Source: a virus. From it: a stretch of 42,652 bases of DNA. Below the pieces are notes generated by a model. The model made no database searches, was not told the origin of the DNA, and worked only from the letters and a program-made list of their open reading frames with translations. Position 1 is the stretch's first letter. Each line of letters opens with the position of its first letter. Where the stretch lies: positions 1-42,652 of IMG/VR virus record IMGVR_UViG_3300042731_003658. One strand, 5' to 3'. This document shows positions 1 through 8,701 of the stretch, one piece after another. The translations under genes were made by a program, and so were the position numbers.

Positions 1-130
1 TCTTATTCTGACTAGCATTCCACTTAATAACATAAGCATCTACTGGTAAATTATAAGTGTCCAAATGCCCGCCAGATATGGTGGCCGCCTGAATTTGCTC
101 TGAACGAATAGCTGTGTTTGCTGTAGCCAT
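1..130 (-). CDS. tail-fibre-like protein, N-terminal fragment (runs off window)
   Basis: A leftward reading frame starts at the ATG at 128-130 and is open to the window edge, giving about 43 residues beginning MATANTAIRSEQIQAATISG. The start 'MAT..IR..QI' resembles the start of the 841-residue fibre-like protein just upstream in the same operon (MATKIRGAQIKDAL). That makes another fibre or virion-surface protein likely. The C-terminal bulk lies outside the window, so the product cannot be named more precisely. Confidence 0.6.
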   Translation of the reverse strand, partial: MATANTAIRSEQIQAATISGGHLDTYNLPVDAYVIKWNASQNK

Positions 131-164
131 TTATTTTTATTATCCTTTATATTTTACTTGAATC

Positions 165-608
165 CTAATCTTCTTCTTTTTTAGTTTTTTTTCGTATTTT
201 TCTTACTTTCTTTTCTTTATTAACTTCAGGTATTAATTCTTCGTCTGTACTCATACCATCTTCAACTTTCTCACATTGTTCTTCAATTTGTTTAGCTAAC
301 ATCTCTGTTTCTTTTCTATCGGCTGCAAGTATATCTTCCAAAACCAAAATGATACCGTCCAATTTGAGCATCTGCTCTTGGACTCTATCTATCTGATTTT
401 CAATAGATTTAATTTGATTCCGCAAACCAGTTACTGTGTCAACACCTAAGTTCCTTTCAGCCCTTGCCCACAACAACTTCTCTTCCATAGTTTTACGTAA
501 AAACATTTTGTCATTCCTCCTAACTCTTTCCATTCTATCTAAAGTTCTTTCCATTTTTTCTCTTTTATGTGTTGGAAGTTTATCCACCGCCTTACCTTTA
601 AGTTTCAT
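165..608 (-). CDS. small charged coiled-coil protein in the fibre module
   Basis: A 147-residue, highly charged protein with no recognised family. Residues about 55-115 form a heptad-like helical region (QIKSIENQIDRVQEQM and on), and the C-terminus is lysine-rich (KEKKVRKIRKKTKKEED). It lies between two fibre-like genes in one leftward operon. Its central pattern, a helix of the form I..I..QI followed by II.vLE..lA..R, resembles the 119-residue protein at 3870-4229. The two may therefore be paralogues acting as fibre chaperones or connectors; that role is inference from position. There are no membrane segments or catalytic motifs. Confidence 0.7.
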   Translation of the reverse strand: MKLKGKAVDKLPTHKREKMERTLDRMERVRRNDKMFLRKTMEEKLLWARAERNLGVDTVTGLRNQIKSIENQIDRVQEQMLKLDGIILVLEDILAADRKETEMLAKQIEEQCEKVEDGMSTDEELIPEVNKEKKVRKIRKKTKKEED

Positions 609-625
609 ATTTTTCCTTATAATAA

Positions 626-649
626 GGAGCGCATCTATCGATACGCTCC
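626..649. other. intergenic hairpin after the long fibre gene
   Basis: Inverted repeat GGAGCG / CGCTCC with a short inner ATC/GAT helix and TATC loop, between the stop of the 841-residue fibre gene and the next start. There is no clear U-run after it on the minus strand, so it may be an RNA-processing or stability hairpin rather than a strong terminator. Confidence 0.45.
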
Positions 650-655
650 GTTATA

Positions 656-3181
656 TTAATTATTAGCAATATAGTAAATCAATAATAAGTCACTGGTTTC
701 AGGAGCCATACTAAACGTCACCGTAGTACCGGACAATTCATAGTCATTACCTGAACCTTCTTGTTGTAATAGACCGTTTAAGAATACCTGCACAGAATTA
801 GCGATAGGAGTAAACCCTAAAGTAAACTCAGTAGTAGCACCATCACAATTGGAAGACTCATCCTCAAACTTAATGTCAGACTCAAGAACTGCCTCAGTAT
901 CATCGGTTATATTAGTCCACTGCATACCACTAGCTGTGGTATATTTGAGATAATAACCATCGGAAGGACTATTAGCTATATCCAACTTAGCCTCTGTTAT
1001 ACCTGCATCTTTAACGGCCAAGGAATTACTTATGATACCTATCGTAGAATCATCATAAGCAATGGTCAACTCAGTAGCATCTATAGTAAGACCATCGTTA
1101 ACTTTATAGTCAACAGCTACACCAGAAGCAGAAACATCAATACCATCACCAGCGCCCACATTCAGTGTAGTAGATCCGCCAAGAGATACTGAACCGCCAC
1201 CTATCATACCAGTACCAGCTGTAACTGTTAAACTACTATTAGCTAATTGAACATTATCCACACCGCCAGTAGCAATAACCACACTACCTGCTGTTACCGT
1301 AAAATCATCACTGTTAAAAGAAGCCACGCCTTTATTAGTATCAGAAGCATCTTCACCTGCAACACTGATGGTAGTTCCAGTGTGAGTTACATCTATTCCT
1401 TCACCACCACTGATAGTAACCGTATGATTGCTTATAGTTAAAGCGCCTGATTCAGTGTTTATGGCTTTAAGAACAGTGTCTTCTAAACTAACAGCCCCTG
1501 AAGTTACATCAAAATCCGAGGCCGAAAATGAAGCCACACCAAGTACACTATCTGTAGCTGTGTTAACGCTAAAATCTAAAAAACCAGCAGCAGAGCCGCT
1601 ATCATCATAGGAAACAGTAATATTAGTCTGACTACTACCGGTACCACTAACCATAGCCCCTACGTAGTCTTCTATGGTTTCTCTACGATATGTAACCAAA
1701 GCATCATAGTCCGTAGCAGACAAATGATAATATTCGTTGGAGGAACCACCTTGTATACCTATAAGATTATTGTGCTCTATATTAGAACCAAACGTGGCCC
1801 AGGAGGTCCCGTTCCACACCAAAAGCCTATCCTCATCTTCTACCCAAGTGGCTGTCCCTTCGTTACCTGAAGTAGTTACAAAATCCCAAGAAACACCGCT
1901 CCATTCAGCTATTTCATTATCATGACCTGCCCAAATACCAGAAGCAGAAGTTCCTACAATATACCTGTCACCTACATTGGTTCCAGAAGCAGGTGGGGCT
2001 GTAAGATCCCTATCTAAAACTGAATCTTGCCAATCAAGACCTTGAATTAAACCATCAACATACCCCTTTGTTGTAAGATCTGAGGTAGCAACAGGTGTAA
2101 TACCCCCAACGGTACTTGTAAAAGGCCTAGTACCATCCGCTCTAGAATACATAGTGTGGTCGTCATCAGACAAACCAGACAAACTACCATGATCTAAATC
2201 ATTTACATACTGAGTAACACCCGAAGATGTGATTCTATCAGGATGAATATCCTCTGCGCCCGTCAAATCCCATCTGATGTGCTCAGCCGCAACAAAATTA
2301 GTTGTTTGATCGTGATCAACACCGGAATGACTAAGTGATATGGATCTACTTGAAGTAATATCTCCACCGCCAGACAAAATACCTCCACCTGTAATAGACA
2401 CAGAAGAATGAGCAATATGCTCATCAGCAACGTAATTTGTTGTCTGGTCATGATCAATACCGCTATCTTTAACATAAAGATCGGTACCGCTTACACCTAA
2501 ATCAATGCTGTCATAATTAAATGTTACTGTTTGAGAAGCATAAGAAAGGGGAGCTCCAGCAACACCCATAGCATACTGAGTATGGTCATTATCATCTAAC
2601 CCAATTAACTCGCCATGATCGCTTATCAATGTACCAGTAGCTGTAGCTATCCCATTGTCGACATACCACTTCGTTGCTAAGTGAGCATCATCTGTAGGGG
2701 TAATACCACCAACAGTACTTGTAAAAGATCTAGCACCATCTACAAGAGAATATTGTGTGTGATCATCATCAGCGAGGCTGGCCAGACCTCCATGATCGAT
2801 ACCAGAAGCTACAATACGATCTGGATGAATATCCTCTGCGCCCGTCAAATCCCATCTGATGTGCTCGGCCGCAACAAAATTAGTTGTTTGATCGTGATCA
2901 ACATCAGAACTCGATAAAGAAATAGTCCTCGATTGTGCTATAGTACCGCCACCTGTCAATATACCACCGGTAGATATAGAGACACTAGAGTGAGCTATAT
3001 GTTCATCAGCAACATAATTAAGTAGTAAGTCATGGTCAATTTCGGAAGGCAACGTTTCTATATAATCATCATAAACTCTAATACCAGTACCTGAACCAAC
3101 AGCCATAACCCCGTCAGTCATTATTAAACCTGCGCCGGCAAGAGCATCTTTAATTTGTGCGCCTCTAATTTTAGTAGCCAT
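656..3181 (-). CDS. long tail-fibre-like protein with internal repeats
   Basis: An 841-residue beta-rich protein, low in Cys, with repeats typical of phage tail fibres. 'DDDHTQY'-type boxes recur (DDDHTQYSL, DDNDHTQYA, DDDHTMYS). A longer duplicated unit contains NFVAAEHIRWDLTGAEDIH and TSTVGGITP. A mid-protein segment around residues 385-470 (GDRYIVG, then repeated W-N/S-G-x-S-W) resembles the DUF2793-type tail domain. The last 65 residues (VQVFLNGLLQQEGSG and on) match the C-terminus of the neighbouring 182-residue protein and form a probable terminal beta domain. The gene is in a fibre operon, 33 nt downstream of that small protein. A receptor-contact role is likely but inferred. Confidence 0.8.
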   Translation of the reverse strand: MATKIRGAQIKDALAGAGLIMTDGVMAVGSGTGIRVYDDYIETLPSEIDHDLLLNYVADEHIAHSSVSISTGGILTGGGTIAQSRTISLSSSDVDHDQTTNFVAAEHIRWDLTGAEDIHPDRIVASGIDHGGLASLADDDHTQYSLVDGARSFTSTVGGITPTDDAHLATKWYVDNGIATATGTLISDHGELIGLDDNDHTQYAMGVAGAPLSYASQTVTFNYDSIDLGVSGTDLYVKDSGIDHDQTTNYVADEHIAHSSVSITGGGILSGGGDITSSRSISLSHSGVDHDQTTNFVAAEHIRWDLTGAEDIHPDRITSSGVTQYVNDLDHGSLSGLSDDDHTMYSRADGTRPFTSTVGGITPVATSDLTTKGYVDGLIQGLDWQDSVLDRDLTAPPASGTNVGDRYIVGTSASGIWAGHDNEIAEWSGVSWDFVTTSGNEGTATWVEDEDRLLVWNGTSWATFGSNIEHNNLIGIQGGSSNEYYHLSATDYDALVTYRRETIEDYVGAMVSGTGSSQTNITVSYDDSGSAAGFLDFSVNTATDSVLGVASFSASDFDVTSGAVSLEDTVLKAINTESGALTISNHTVTISGGEGIDVTHTGTTISVAGEDASDTNKGVASFNSDDFTVTAGSVVIATGGVDNVQLANSSLTVTAGTGMIGGGSVSLGGSTTLNVGAGDGIDVSASGVAVDYKVNDGLTIDATELTIAYDDSTIGIISNSLAVKDAGITEAKLDIANSPSDGYYLKYTTASGMQWTNITDDTEAVLESDIKFEDESSNCDGATTEFTLGFTPIANSVQVFLNGLLQQEGSGNDYELSGTTVTFSMAPETSDLLLIYYIANN
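2241..2321 (-). repeat. 81-bp direct repeat, copy 1, inside the fibre gene
   Basis: The 81 nt differ from 2823-2903 at one visible position (A/G). Both copies encode the NFVAAEHIRWDLTGAEDIH segment. This marks a recent duplication or gene conversion within the fibre. Confidence 0.85.
2823..2903 (-). repeat. 81-bp direct repeat, copy 2, inside the fibre gene
   Basis: Partner of the repeat at 2241-2321, 582 bp away and in frame (194 codons). It could act as a recombination site that lengthens or shortens the fibre. Confidence 0.85.
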
Positions 3182-3213
3182 AGGTTTTAACTTCTCCTTA
3201 TATTATTTTAAAA

Positions 3214-3762
3214 CTATACATCAATCATATAACTCGTAAGTATAATATCATCAATCTCGGGAGGTAAATCAAAATTTATGTTTCTACCTGAAATTACATA
3301 ATCCTTACCACTACCTGGTTCTTGTAACAAACCATTTAAGTACACCTGAACCGTATCGTTAATCGGTGTATGATGCAATGTAAACACCGTGTTATTATCA
3401 TCTATAGTACCGCTTACAGGTTGGTTTACCTTATAACCTGTCTTCCTATAGTATAAATCATCGTGATTATGTTCATAAACAAACCCCGAAGTTGTAGCGA
3501 TCTCATATATTGCGCCTACTAAATCTTCTGGGTGTGGGGCTATATACTTAAAGGTTACTTCGTAATCACCAGACTCTATAAAATCATTATTAGTTAAAAC
3601 CTGACCATTATAAATAAGGTCTATTTTCCCCGGAACATATCTTTTATCCGTGTAAAATATCTTATTATTATTATCCTTAACGCCTATAAGTTCATCAGCA
3701 AATTCTATACAAGAACTACCAACATAAGTTATTCTAGAACCCGGCCTTCTTAGCGTTATCAT
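3214..3762 (-). CDS. short fibre-module protein with duplicated beta domain
   Basis: A 182-residue protein. Its C-terminal 65 residues (VQVYLNGLLQEPGSGKDY, then P-rich and hydrophobic strands) are close to the C-terminus of the adjacent 841-residue fibre. An earlier segment, around residues 45-75 (IDLIYNGQVLTNNDFIESGD), looks like a divergent second copy of the same fold. It may be a short fibre, a fibre tip or a fibre connector. It starts at ATG 3762 and is followed after 33 nt by the long fibre gene, so the two are probably co-transcribed. Confidence 0.7.
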   Translation of the reverse strand: MITLRRPGSRITYVGSSCIEFADELIGVKDNNNKIFYTDKRYVPGKIDLIYNGQVLTNNDFIESGDYEVTFKYIAPHPEDLVGAIYEIATTSGFVYEHNHDDLYYRKTGYKVNQPVSGTIDDNNTVFTLHHTPINDTVQVYLNGLLQEPGSGKDYVISGRNINFDLPPEIDDIILTSYMIDV

Positions 3763-3777
3763 ATTAATACATTAAAA

Positions 3778-3856
3778 TAAAATGGCCAATACATGAAAAG
3801 TTTACATCAATCTTAATAATCGATAAGGTAAACCACTTCAAATATCGGCCATTTTA
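3778..3856. other. long intergenic stem-loop, possible terminator
   Basis: A perfect 10-bp outer stem (TAAAATGGCC at 3778-3787 with GGCCATTTTA at 3847-3856) encloses a second stem (GTTTAC/GTAAAC flanked by TGAA/TTCA). On the minus strand it follows the stop at 3870 and continues into a U-rich stretch. It may be a terminator or a processing site between two fibre-gene pairs. Confidence 0.5.
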
Positions 3857-3869
3857 CACACCCTTTAAT

Positions 3870-4229
3870 TTATTTTTCAATATCTACATCTTTTTTGTCA
3901 TTACCTATTGCGGCGGCGGTCGAAAGACTCTCGTCTTTATTATCTCTTACTTCCCTTAGCTTTTTAGCTGTTTCCTGTCGCGCGAGATCTCTTTCAGCAG
4001 AAGCCACCATATTTTCTATAAGGTTTATAATAGTCTTTTCATTTAATCTAAGTTGATTTATTTCACCTTGGATCATATGAACCTGTTTGACTTTAACATC
4101 TATATCCTGTCTGAAACGGTCTAACAATGTTATTACAAACCCTACCTCATCTTTACCCAAAACACCTTTGTCTTCAGCGGTGTTTATCACTTGCCTTAAT
4201 TTATTTCGTTCTGCCCTGTCCTGTAACAT
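3870..4229 (-). CDS. small coiled-coil protein in the fibre module
   Basis: A 119-residue, mostly helical, highly charged protein. Residues about 45-100 carry a coiled-coil pattern (VHMIQGEINQLRLNEKTIIN and on). It lies directly downstream (22 nt) of the 438-residue fibre-like gene. It resembles in pattern and placement the 147-residue coil protein at 165-608, which lies behind another fibre. No known family is recognised. A fibre-assembly chaperone or oligomerisation partner is an inference from the repeated fibre-coil gene order. Confidence 0.7.
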   Translation of the reverse strand: MLQDRAERNKLRQVINTAEDKGVLGKDEVGFVITLLDRFRQDIDVKVKQVHMIQGEINQLRLNEKTIINLIENMVASAERDLARQETAKKLREVRDNKDESLSTAAAIGNDKKDVDIEK

Positions 4230-4251
4230 TATTCCTCCACGCCTTTAATTA

Positions 4252-5568
4252 TTATTGCCTTACTACATATGTAATATTTCTATCAGCATGTACATTAAAT
4301 CTAAAAGTTATACCGGATGCAGTGGTCTCGGCATAATCTCTATCAGCATTAACACCATTAACACCGGTGTCTGCGGCCAACAACTGACCATCTAAATAAA
4401 CATCCATATTAGCTCCTTCACGGCCTGCGGTGGAACTAGGTGTGTATGTTATTGAATACGGTAATGGGTGTTCTACATTTTTACTAATATTAACAGCTGC
4501 GGTCTCTACATATTTGTCGCCAGAAGACGCTATAACTGAATCAGCTACGTCCTGCAAGGCAACGTCGAGGGCCTCCAGAGCAGCTGTAATTGTAGAGCCA
4601 TCAGTAATATAATTTTCTTCAGAATAAAGTCTAGAACCAACACCATCATTCAAGTCATTAATGGCTGATGTCAAATCACTAGGATTGCTTTGAAGAATAT
4701 AACTTGCTGTAGTATTATCCCACGGTTGGGGATTATCATCTCCATCCGAGGCTCCGGTGTAACTCCATAAGTTACTAATATCCTCAATTAGTACAATATC
4801 ACCTTCCCATGAACTCACAAAATCAGTCCTAAGCCATTCATATTCAGCTACATCCGACATTCTACGCCTATAAGGATAAACAAAGGAAATGTTTGTGGGA
4901 TAACCAACAGCATTAGAAAGATCGCACGTACTACCATTAGCATAGAATCTAATGTAAACATCGCTGCCGGCGCCTGAACCACTAAAATCAGCACCATCGT
5001 GAAGTTTACCATAGATTGTATAGCCGGAAGTATCCTGGATTTCTCCATCCGTAGCTGTATTAATTATATCTACCCTACATACATTATCTAAACCACCTTC
5101 ATCATAATAAGTACCTGAATTAGTAACGCTATTGAAAATAGGTAGGCCTCTACGATCAGTAGGCAGAGCGTAGGTAGCTGTTGTAGGCGATATTAAAACA
5201 CCTGTAGAAGTCCCGGATACGGTATAACCACTATTACTATTAGTATCACTAACAGCAATAATTACAGTTTTTGAATCTAGAGTGTTGCCTTTAATATTAG
5301 CTAAACTCATTTGTTTGGTTACTGTATTAACAGCGTCTGTATTAGTGGGATCGAAGTACATTCCAGGGTCATCATACCAGTTAGTATTACCCTTTACCTG
5401 CTTCAAGAGCGTTCTTAAAACATTTATATCACCTTCCAATGTACCAGAAGTGGTGGGTTCAGCTATTGCAGACGTATTAACTGACACAACCCCATCATCG
5501 TATGTACCAGTATTTCTTATTTGTTCTAATTGCCTAAGTAAACTTCTAGCCATCGACTCATCCTCCAA
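4252..5568 (-). CDS. tail-fibre-like virion protein
   Basis: A 438-residue, Thr/Ser/Gly/Asn-rich, beta-type protein. It has a helical N-terminus (SLLRQLEQIRNT) and a long middle of short strand-turn units. The C-terminal domain contains MDVYLDGQLLAADTG and then DRDYAETTASGITFRF. That pattern (hydrophobic-V-Y-L-x-G-x-L-L, then D-Y, then a final hydrophobic strand) parallels the terminal domains of the 182- and 841-residue proteins. It is the first fibre gene of the module in the direction of transcription. The exact role (fibre, spike or baseplate decoration) is not resolvable here. Confidence 0.7.
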   Translation of the reverse strand: MEDESMARSLLRQLEQIRNTGTYDDGVVSVNTSAIAEPTTSGTLEGDINVLRTLLKQVKGNTNWYDDPGMYFDPTNTDAVNTVTKQMSLANIKGNTLDSKTVIIAVSDTNSNSGYTVSGTSTGVLISPTTATYALPTDRRGLPIFNSVTNSGTYYDEGGLDNVCRVDIINTATDGEIQDTSGYTIYGKLHDGADFSGSGAGSDVYIRFYANGSTCDLSNAVGYPTNISFVYPYRRRMSDVAEYEWLRTDFVSSWEGDIVLIEDISNLWSYTGASDGDDNPQPWDNTTASYILQSNPSDLTSAINDLNDGVGSRLYSEENYITDGSTITAALEALDVALQDVADSVIASSGDKYVETAAVNISKNVEHPLPYSITYTPSSTAGREGANMDVYLDGQLLAADTGVNGVNADRDYAETTASGITFRFNVHADRNITYVVRQ

Positions 5569-5591
5569 GATTATATTTTAGTCGAAGAGGT

Positions 5592-6074
5592 TTATCTCAT
5601 AGTACTGTGAGATAGCTCTTTTATACGACGCAGTAAGATAAGCCTTAAACTATCCTTATTTGCTCGTTGTTTGGCAATATTTTCAGCATACTTTAACAAC
5701 TGTACGTCGCTTATTTTAGGTACTATTTCACGGGCCTTCCTTACTGAAAGTTCCACAAGTCCTTCAACGCTCATATCTGTAGTAGAAACTACCGGCGGAA
5801 CATATTCTTTAAATTTTTCAGTATTAGGCTTATTTATGGATATATTAACTTCCTCTTCATAAACTGTGTCGTCTTCTTTAAATATCTGCCATTTACTACT
5901 ATCTCTGAGTTTTACATTTCTAAGCCAATTAATAAATTCTTCCCCATCTTCTAAACCATGCTTTTCACCATACTGTTCATATAACTCGTTCAAGGGAACA
6001 GTGGATCCTGGGCCAATTGTTCTTTTCATAGTGTGTGCCCAGAGGTGTGTCATATTCTTAACATAACCATTCAT
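5592..6074 (-). CDS. conserved phage protein of unknown function
   Basis: A 160-residue soluble protein without transmembrane segments. The N-terminus (MNGYVKNMTHLWAHTMKRTIG, then PGSTVPLNELYEQYG) has the look of a conserved phage family, but I cannot name a function. The C-terminal half is helical and charged. It lies between the head module and the fibre module, where neck, head-completion or connector genes are often found. That placement is the only functional hint. The ATG at 6074 follows a GGAGAAG ribosome site. Confidence 0.65.
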   Translation of the reverse strand: MNGYVKNMTHLWAHTMKRTIGPGSTVPLNELYEQYGEKHGLEDGEEFINWLRNVKLRDSSKWQIFKEDDTVYEEEVNISINKPNTEKFKEYVPPVVSTTDMSVEGLVELSVRKAREIVPKISDVQLLKYAENIAKQRANKDSLRLILLRRIKELSHSTMR

Positions 6075-6123
6075 AATCTCTTCTCCTTTATAACAAAAAT
6101 TAATGTAACCTTGACCTTTTCTT

Positions 6124-6438
6124 TTATTGTAATTTATCTATAAGATAATGAAGTATATTAGATAGTCTATGTAAAATAATAGCAAACATAAACCAAATAA
6201 AAACATCATGTAATAGATTATGTCTGTAAAAATAAAACATATTCATAGAGAACAAACCCATCCATACTGACAAACAATAAGGACATTCTATTATAGAATG
6301 TGCAAACTCTATAAATTTGTTTTTACTGTTTCTTAATAAAAAAGCCCTGAACGGACTAAATAACTCAGATTTACTTATTATATTAGTAACAGCCTCTATA
6401 AATATAACCAAACATATGATTTCTAAAAATGAATTCAT
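6124..6438 (-). CDS. small membrane protein with CPYC..W motif (DUF1360-like)
   Basis: A 104-residue protein with two or three hydrophobic helices: about 3-20, 55-72 (the SVWMGLFSMNMFYFY region) and 78-95. A CPYCLSVW motif follows the first half. This layout resembles the DUF1360 family of small phage and bacterial membrane proteins. The family assignment is tentative because it rests on the motif and topology only. Function is unknown. It lies directly downstream of the endonuclease gene next to the MCP. Confidence 0.6.
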   Translation of the reverse strand: MNSFLEIICLVIFIEAVTNIISKSELFSPFRAFLLRNSKNKFIEFAHSIIECPYCLSVWMGLFSMNMFYFYRHNLLHDVFIWFMFAIILHRLSNILHYLIDKLQ

Positions 6439-6462
6439 AAACGCCTTCTATACAATAAGCGG

Positions 6463-7968
6463 TTAGATAATTCTATAAACATAAGTTCTGTGGCCGCAAT
6501 CCCAAATCCTATCATAACCTTGAGCTTTTCTCAATTCAAATTCAGTTTTACCTGACTCACGTTCTACAGCAATCTTTCTCAAAGAGAAATTCCTATATCT
6601 TATACCGGATTTAAAATGATGTGGTGTATATTTAGTTAAAGTCAGTAATTTAAAACCTAATATATCATATACCACATTAAAAATATTAGCATACCTCATA
6701 TCACAGTAGGACCTTATCTCATCATATCCTAATTTCTTTGCATACATAACTACGTGCTTAAATAGTTTGTTTGCTCCACCTACAACAGTATAATTTATCA
6801 AAGAACAGAATCTTTTCAACTCTAATACATTTTTATTTGATATACGTTTTCTTAATAAATTACCTACACCACATGCTGCAATTAACTTGTTATTATTAAA
6901 CAGTCCCCAAGCCTTTACACTATTTGACTTTCCTTGTAAATGATTCTTTTCAAAAAACCCATTAGCTTCATTAGCAGAAATCTCTCTAACGTCGCAATTT
7001 CTTGCAAAGACCTTATGTTTAATAATTCCCAATGCCTGGCAGATCCTAGAAATTACAATATCAAACTTATTATAGATCTCGTCTTCAAAAACCGTTATTA
7101 GTCTCACTCCATTATTAAAACAAGCTACCATCTTTTCATAATGATAATTTCTATCAGTATTACCAAGATTTTCGGAATGCCAGTATAAACCGCAAACCTC
7201 AACAGCAACTTTATTAGAAGGAAAATACAAATCTAATTCTTTTGGTCCTATTACAGTTCTATCATTATATAGACATTTTATATTGGGGTGATGTTCCTTA
7301 AAAAAATCACGAATTTTCTGTTCAGGTTTGGACGTATAATTATTGTTCAAATAACATGTAATACATCTAGCCCCAGTAATGATCTCTCCCCTGCTATTAG
7401 CATCTCTAAAATTATGAAAAGTTGTTTTCCAAGTATGCCCATTAGGACACTTTAATTTAATTTTACTTTTACTATTTAAATATTCTTTTGAAAGTAATTG
7501 GTAACCGCGCTCTTCAACATAGTTTCGTATATAATCAATATTATGAATGTGTATTTTATTTTTATATCTCTTTACATTTTTATTATTTTTTCTATATACT
7601 GCGGCTTTCTTTAATAAAATAGAAGCTTTATTTTTTCTATAATAACTTCTACCTTTCCCTATCATATAATCATGATCTCTTTTTTCATGATAATTTTTAT
7701 TTTTCAATCTAATACGTTCTGCTTCACACTTCTCTGAGCCACAATAAATTTTCTTTTTATAAAATGTTTTAAACTCTTTACCGCATATTTTACATAACCT
7801 TGTATATTCTTTATAACAATTAAGCTCTCTGTTACGATCTCGCCACCTTAGCCTGTCCTTTTCCTGTTTAGATTTAATAGCACAGGATGAACAATACTTT
7901 TGACTCCCTGTAGTAGGAGTAAAAATATTATCACACTGTTTATATTGACATTTCTTATCTTTGTACAT
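6463..7968 (-). CDS. free-standing Vsr-like homing endonuclease with zinc modules
   Basis: A 501-residue protein. The N-terminus has Cys clusters of zinc type (CQYKQC..YCSSC; CKICGKEF..YC..KC). About residues 150-205 form one 'GYQLLSKEY..CPNGH..W..C..C' DNA-binding module. The catalytic core follows around 210-300, with NDRTVIGPKELDLYFP, VEVCGLYWHS and RLITVFEDE. That combination is the signature of the Vsr/EDxHD-like homing endonucleases typified by I-Bth0305I. The C-terminal domain ends with RKAQGYDRIWDCGHRTY, shared with the second Vsr-like gene at 24581-26176. It lies between the MCP stop and the next gene, so the MCP gene is the natural guess for its target. It is not inside an intron or intein. 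Upstream is a 15-bp hairpin and no strong ribosome site. Confidence 0.85.
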   Translation of the reverse strand: MYKDKKCQYKQCDNIFTPTTGSQKYCSSCAIKSKQEKDRLRWRDRNRELNCYKEYTRLCKICGKEFKTFYKKKIYCGSEKCEAERIRLKNKNYHEKRDHDYMIGKGRSYYRKNKASILLKKAAVYRKNNKNVKRYKNKIHIHNIDYIRNYVEERGYQLLSKEYLNSKSKIKLKCPNGHTWKTTFHNFRDANSRGEIITGARCITCYLNNNYTSKPEQKIRDFFKEHHPNIKCLYNDRTVIGPKELDLYFPSNKVAVEVCGLYWHSENLGNTDRNYHYEKMVACFNNGVRLITVFEDEIYNKFDIVISRICQALGIIKHKVFARNCDVREISANEANGFFEKNHLQGKSNSVKAWGLFNNNKLIAACGVGNLLRKRISNKNVLELKRFCSLINYTVVGGANKLFKHVVMYAKKLGYDEIRSYCDMRYANIFNVVYDILGFKLLTLTKYTPHHFKSGIRYRNFSLRKIAVERESGKTEFELRKAQGYDRIWDCGHRTYVYRII

Positions 7969-7981
7969 AAATAGAATAGTT

Positions 7982-8031
7982 AAACAATACTTTATACACC
8001 ATAAGTTTAGAGGGTATATAAAGTATTGTTT
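7982..8031 (-). terminator. hairpin downstream of the MCP gene, probable terminator
   Basis: A perfect 15-bp inverted repeat (AAACAATACTTTATA at 7982-7996 with its complement at 8017-8031) around a 20-nt loop. In the minus direction it lies 11 nt after the MCP stop and runs into TTTAACTATTCTATTT. This would limit read-through into the endonuclease gene. The stem is AT-rich, so its strength is uncertain. Confidence 0.6.
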
Positions 8032-8042
8032 TATAGCAAAAA

Positions 8043-8701
8043 TTACAGACTTCTATCAATAACTCCAATACCTAGCATTCTCGGATCAAGACAGGCGAAT
8101 CCAAGCTCTGCCCATCCAAAAAACCCTTGCTGTTGAGAACGAAGCAGAGTAGGATCATCGTATGCTTCATATTCCTTTCGAATAGGCATAACAAGAGAAT
8201 CATTGACAGTAGAGTCAAAACCTATAATCTGGGTCTCGCCCAGCGTATTAATGGTACCATCAGCATTGGTCAAATTAGGATTATCAAGAGTATACTGATT
8301 GTAAGTATTTCCACTAGCAGCAATAAACTTACCATACTCAGATCCGTAACCATTTATGTTATAAAGACCAGTGGCGCCAAGATGCTGAACTTCATGCATT
8401 GTCACATTCCAAATAACTCCCATTCCGGCCGCCTGGAAAACTTCTCGCCGTGTAATGGGGTCAATATCCGTATCCGTCCATTCACGAATGTCAGCCGCAT
8501 CTTCAGGAGATATATACAAATCAGTCAACTGGCGTCCTACTCTCTTGAAACCAACCATCATTTTATTGATGAGTTCCTTAGAAAGGTATCCAGCTCCTGT
8601 AGAAGCTGGGTTGATTTCATAAATCGGAGCAGGCCTGGACCCTAACAGACCTTTACCAGAAAAAGACGATGTACAAGCTGGCATAATAACTCTCCAACCA
8701 C
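8043..8701 (-). CDS. MCP exon 4 (C-terminal 219 residues)
   Basis: The exon begins in phase 1 at 8701 (GT GGT TGG AGA). The ATG at 8684 only mimics a start, because codons upstream of it (GWRVI) continue the MCP. The exon encodes the capsid core, including GVIWNVTMHEVQHLGATG and ending GIGVIDRSL, and closes with TAA before the hairpin at 7982-8031. Confidence 0.85.

Noticed and set aside
8127-8645. 172-residue plus-strand frame opposite MCP exon 4
   Set aside because: It is the antisense of a clear capsid exon, with no ribosome site.
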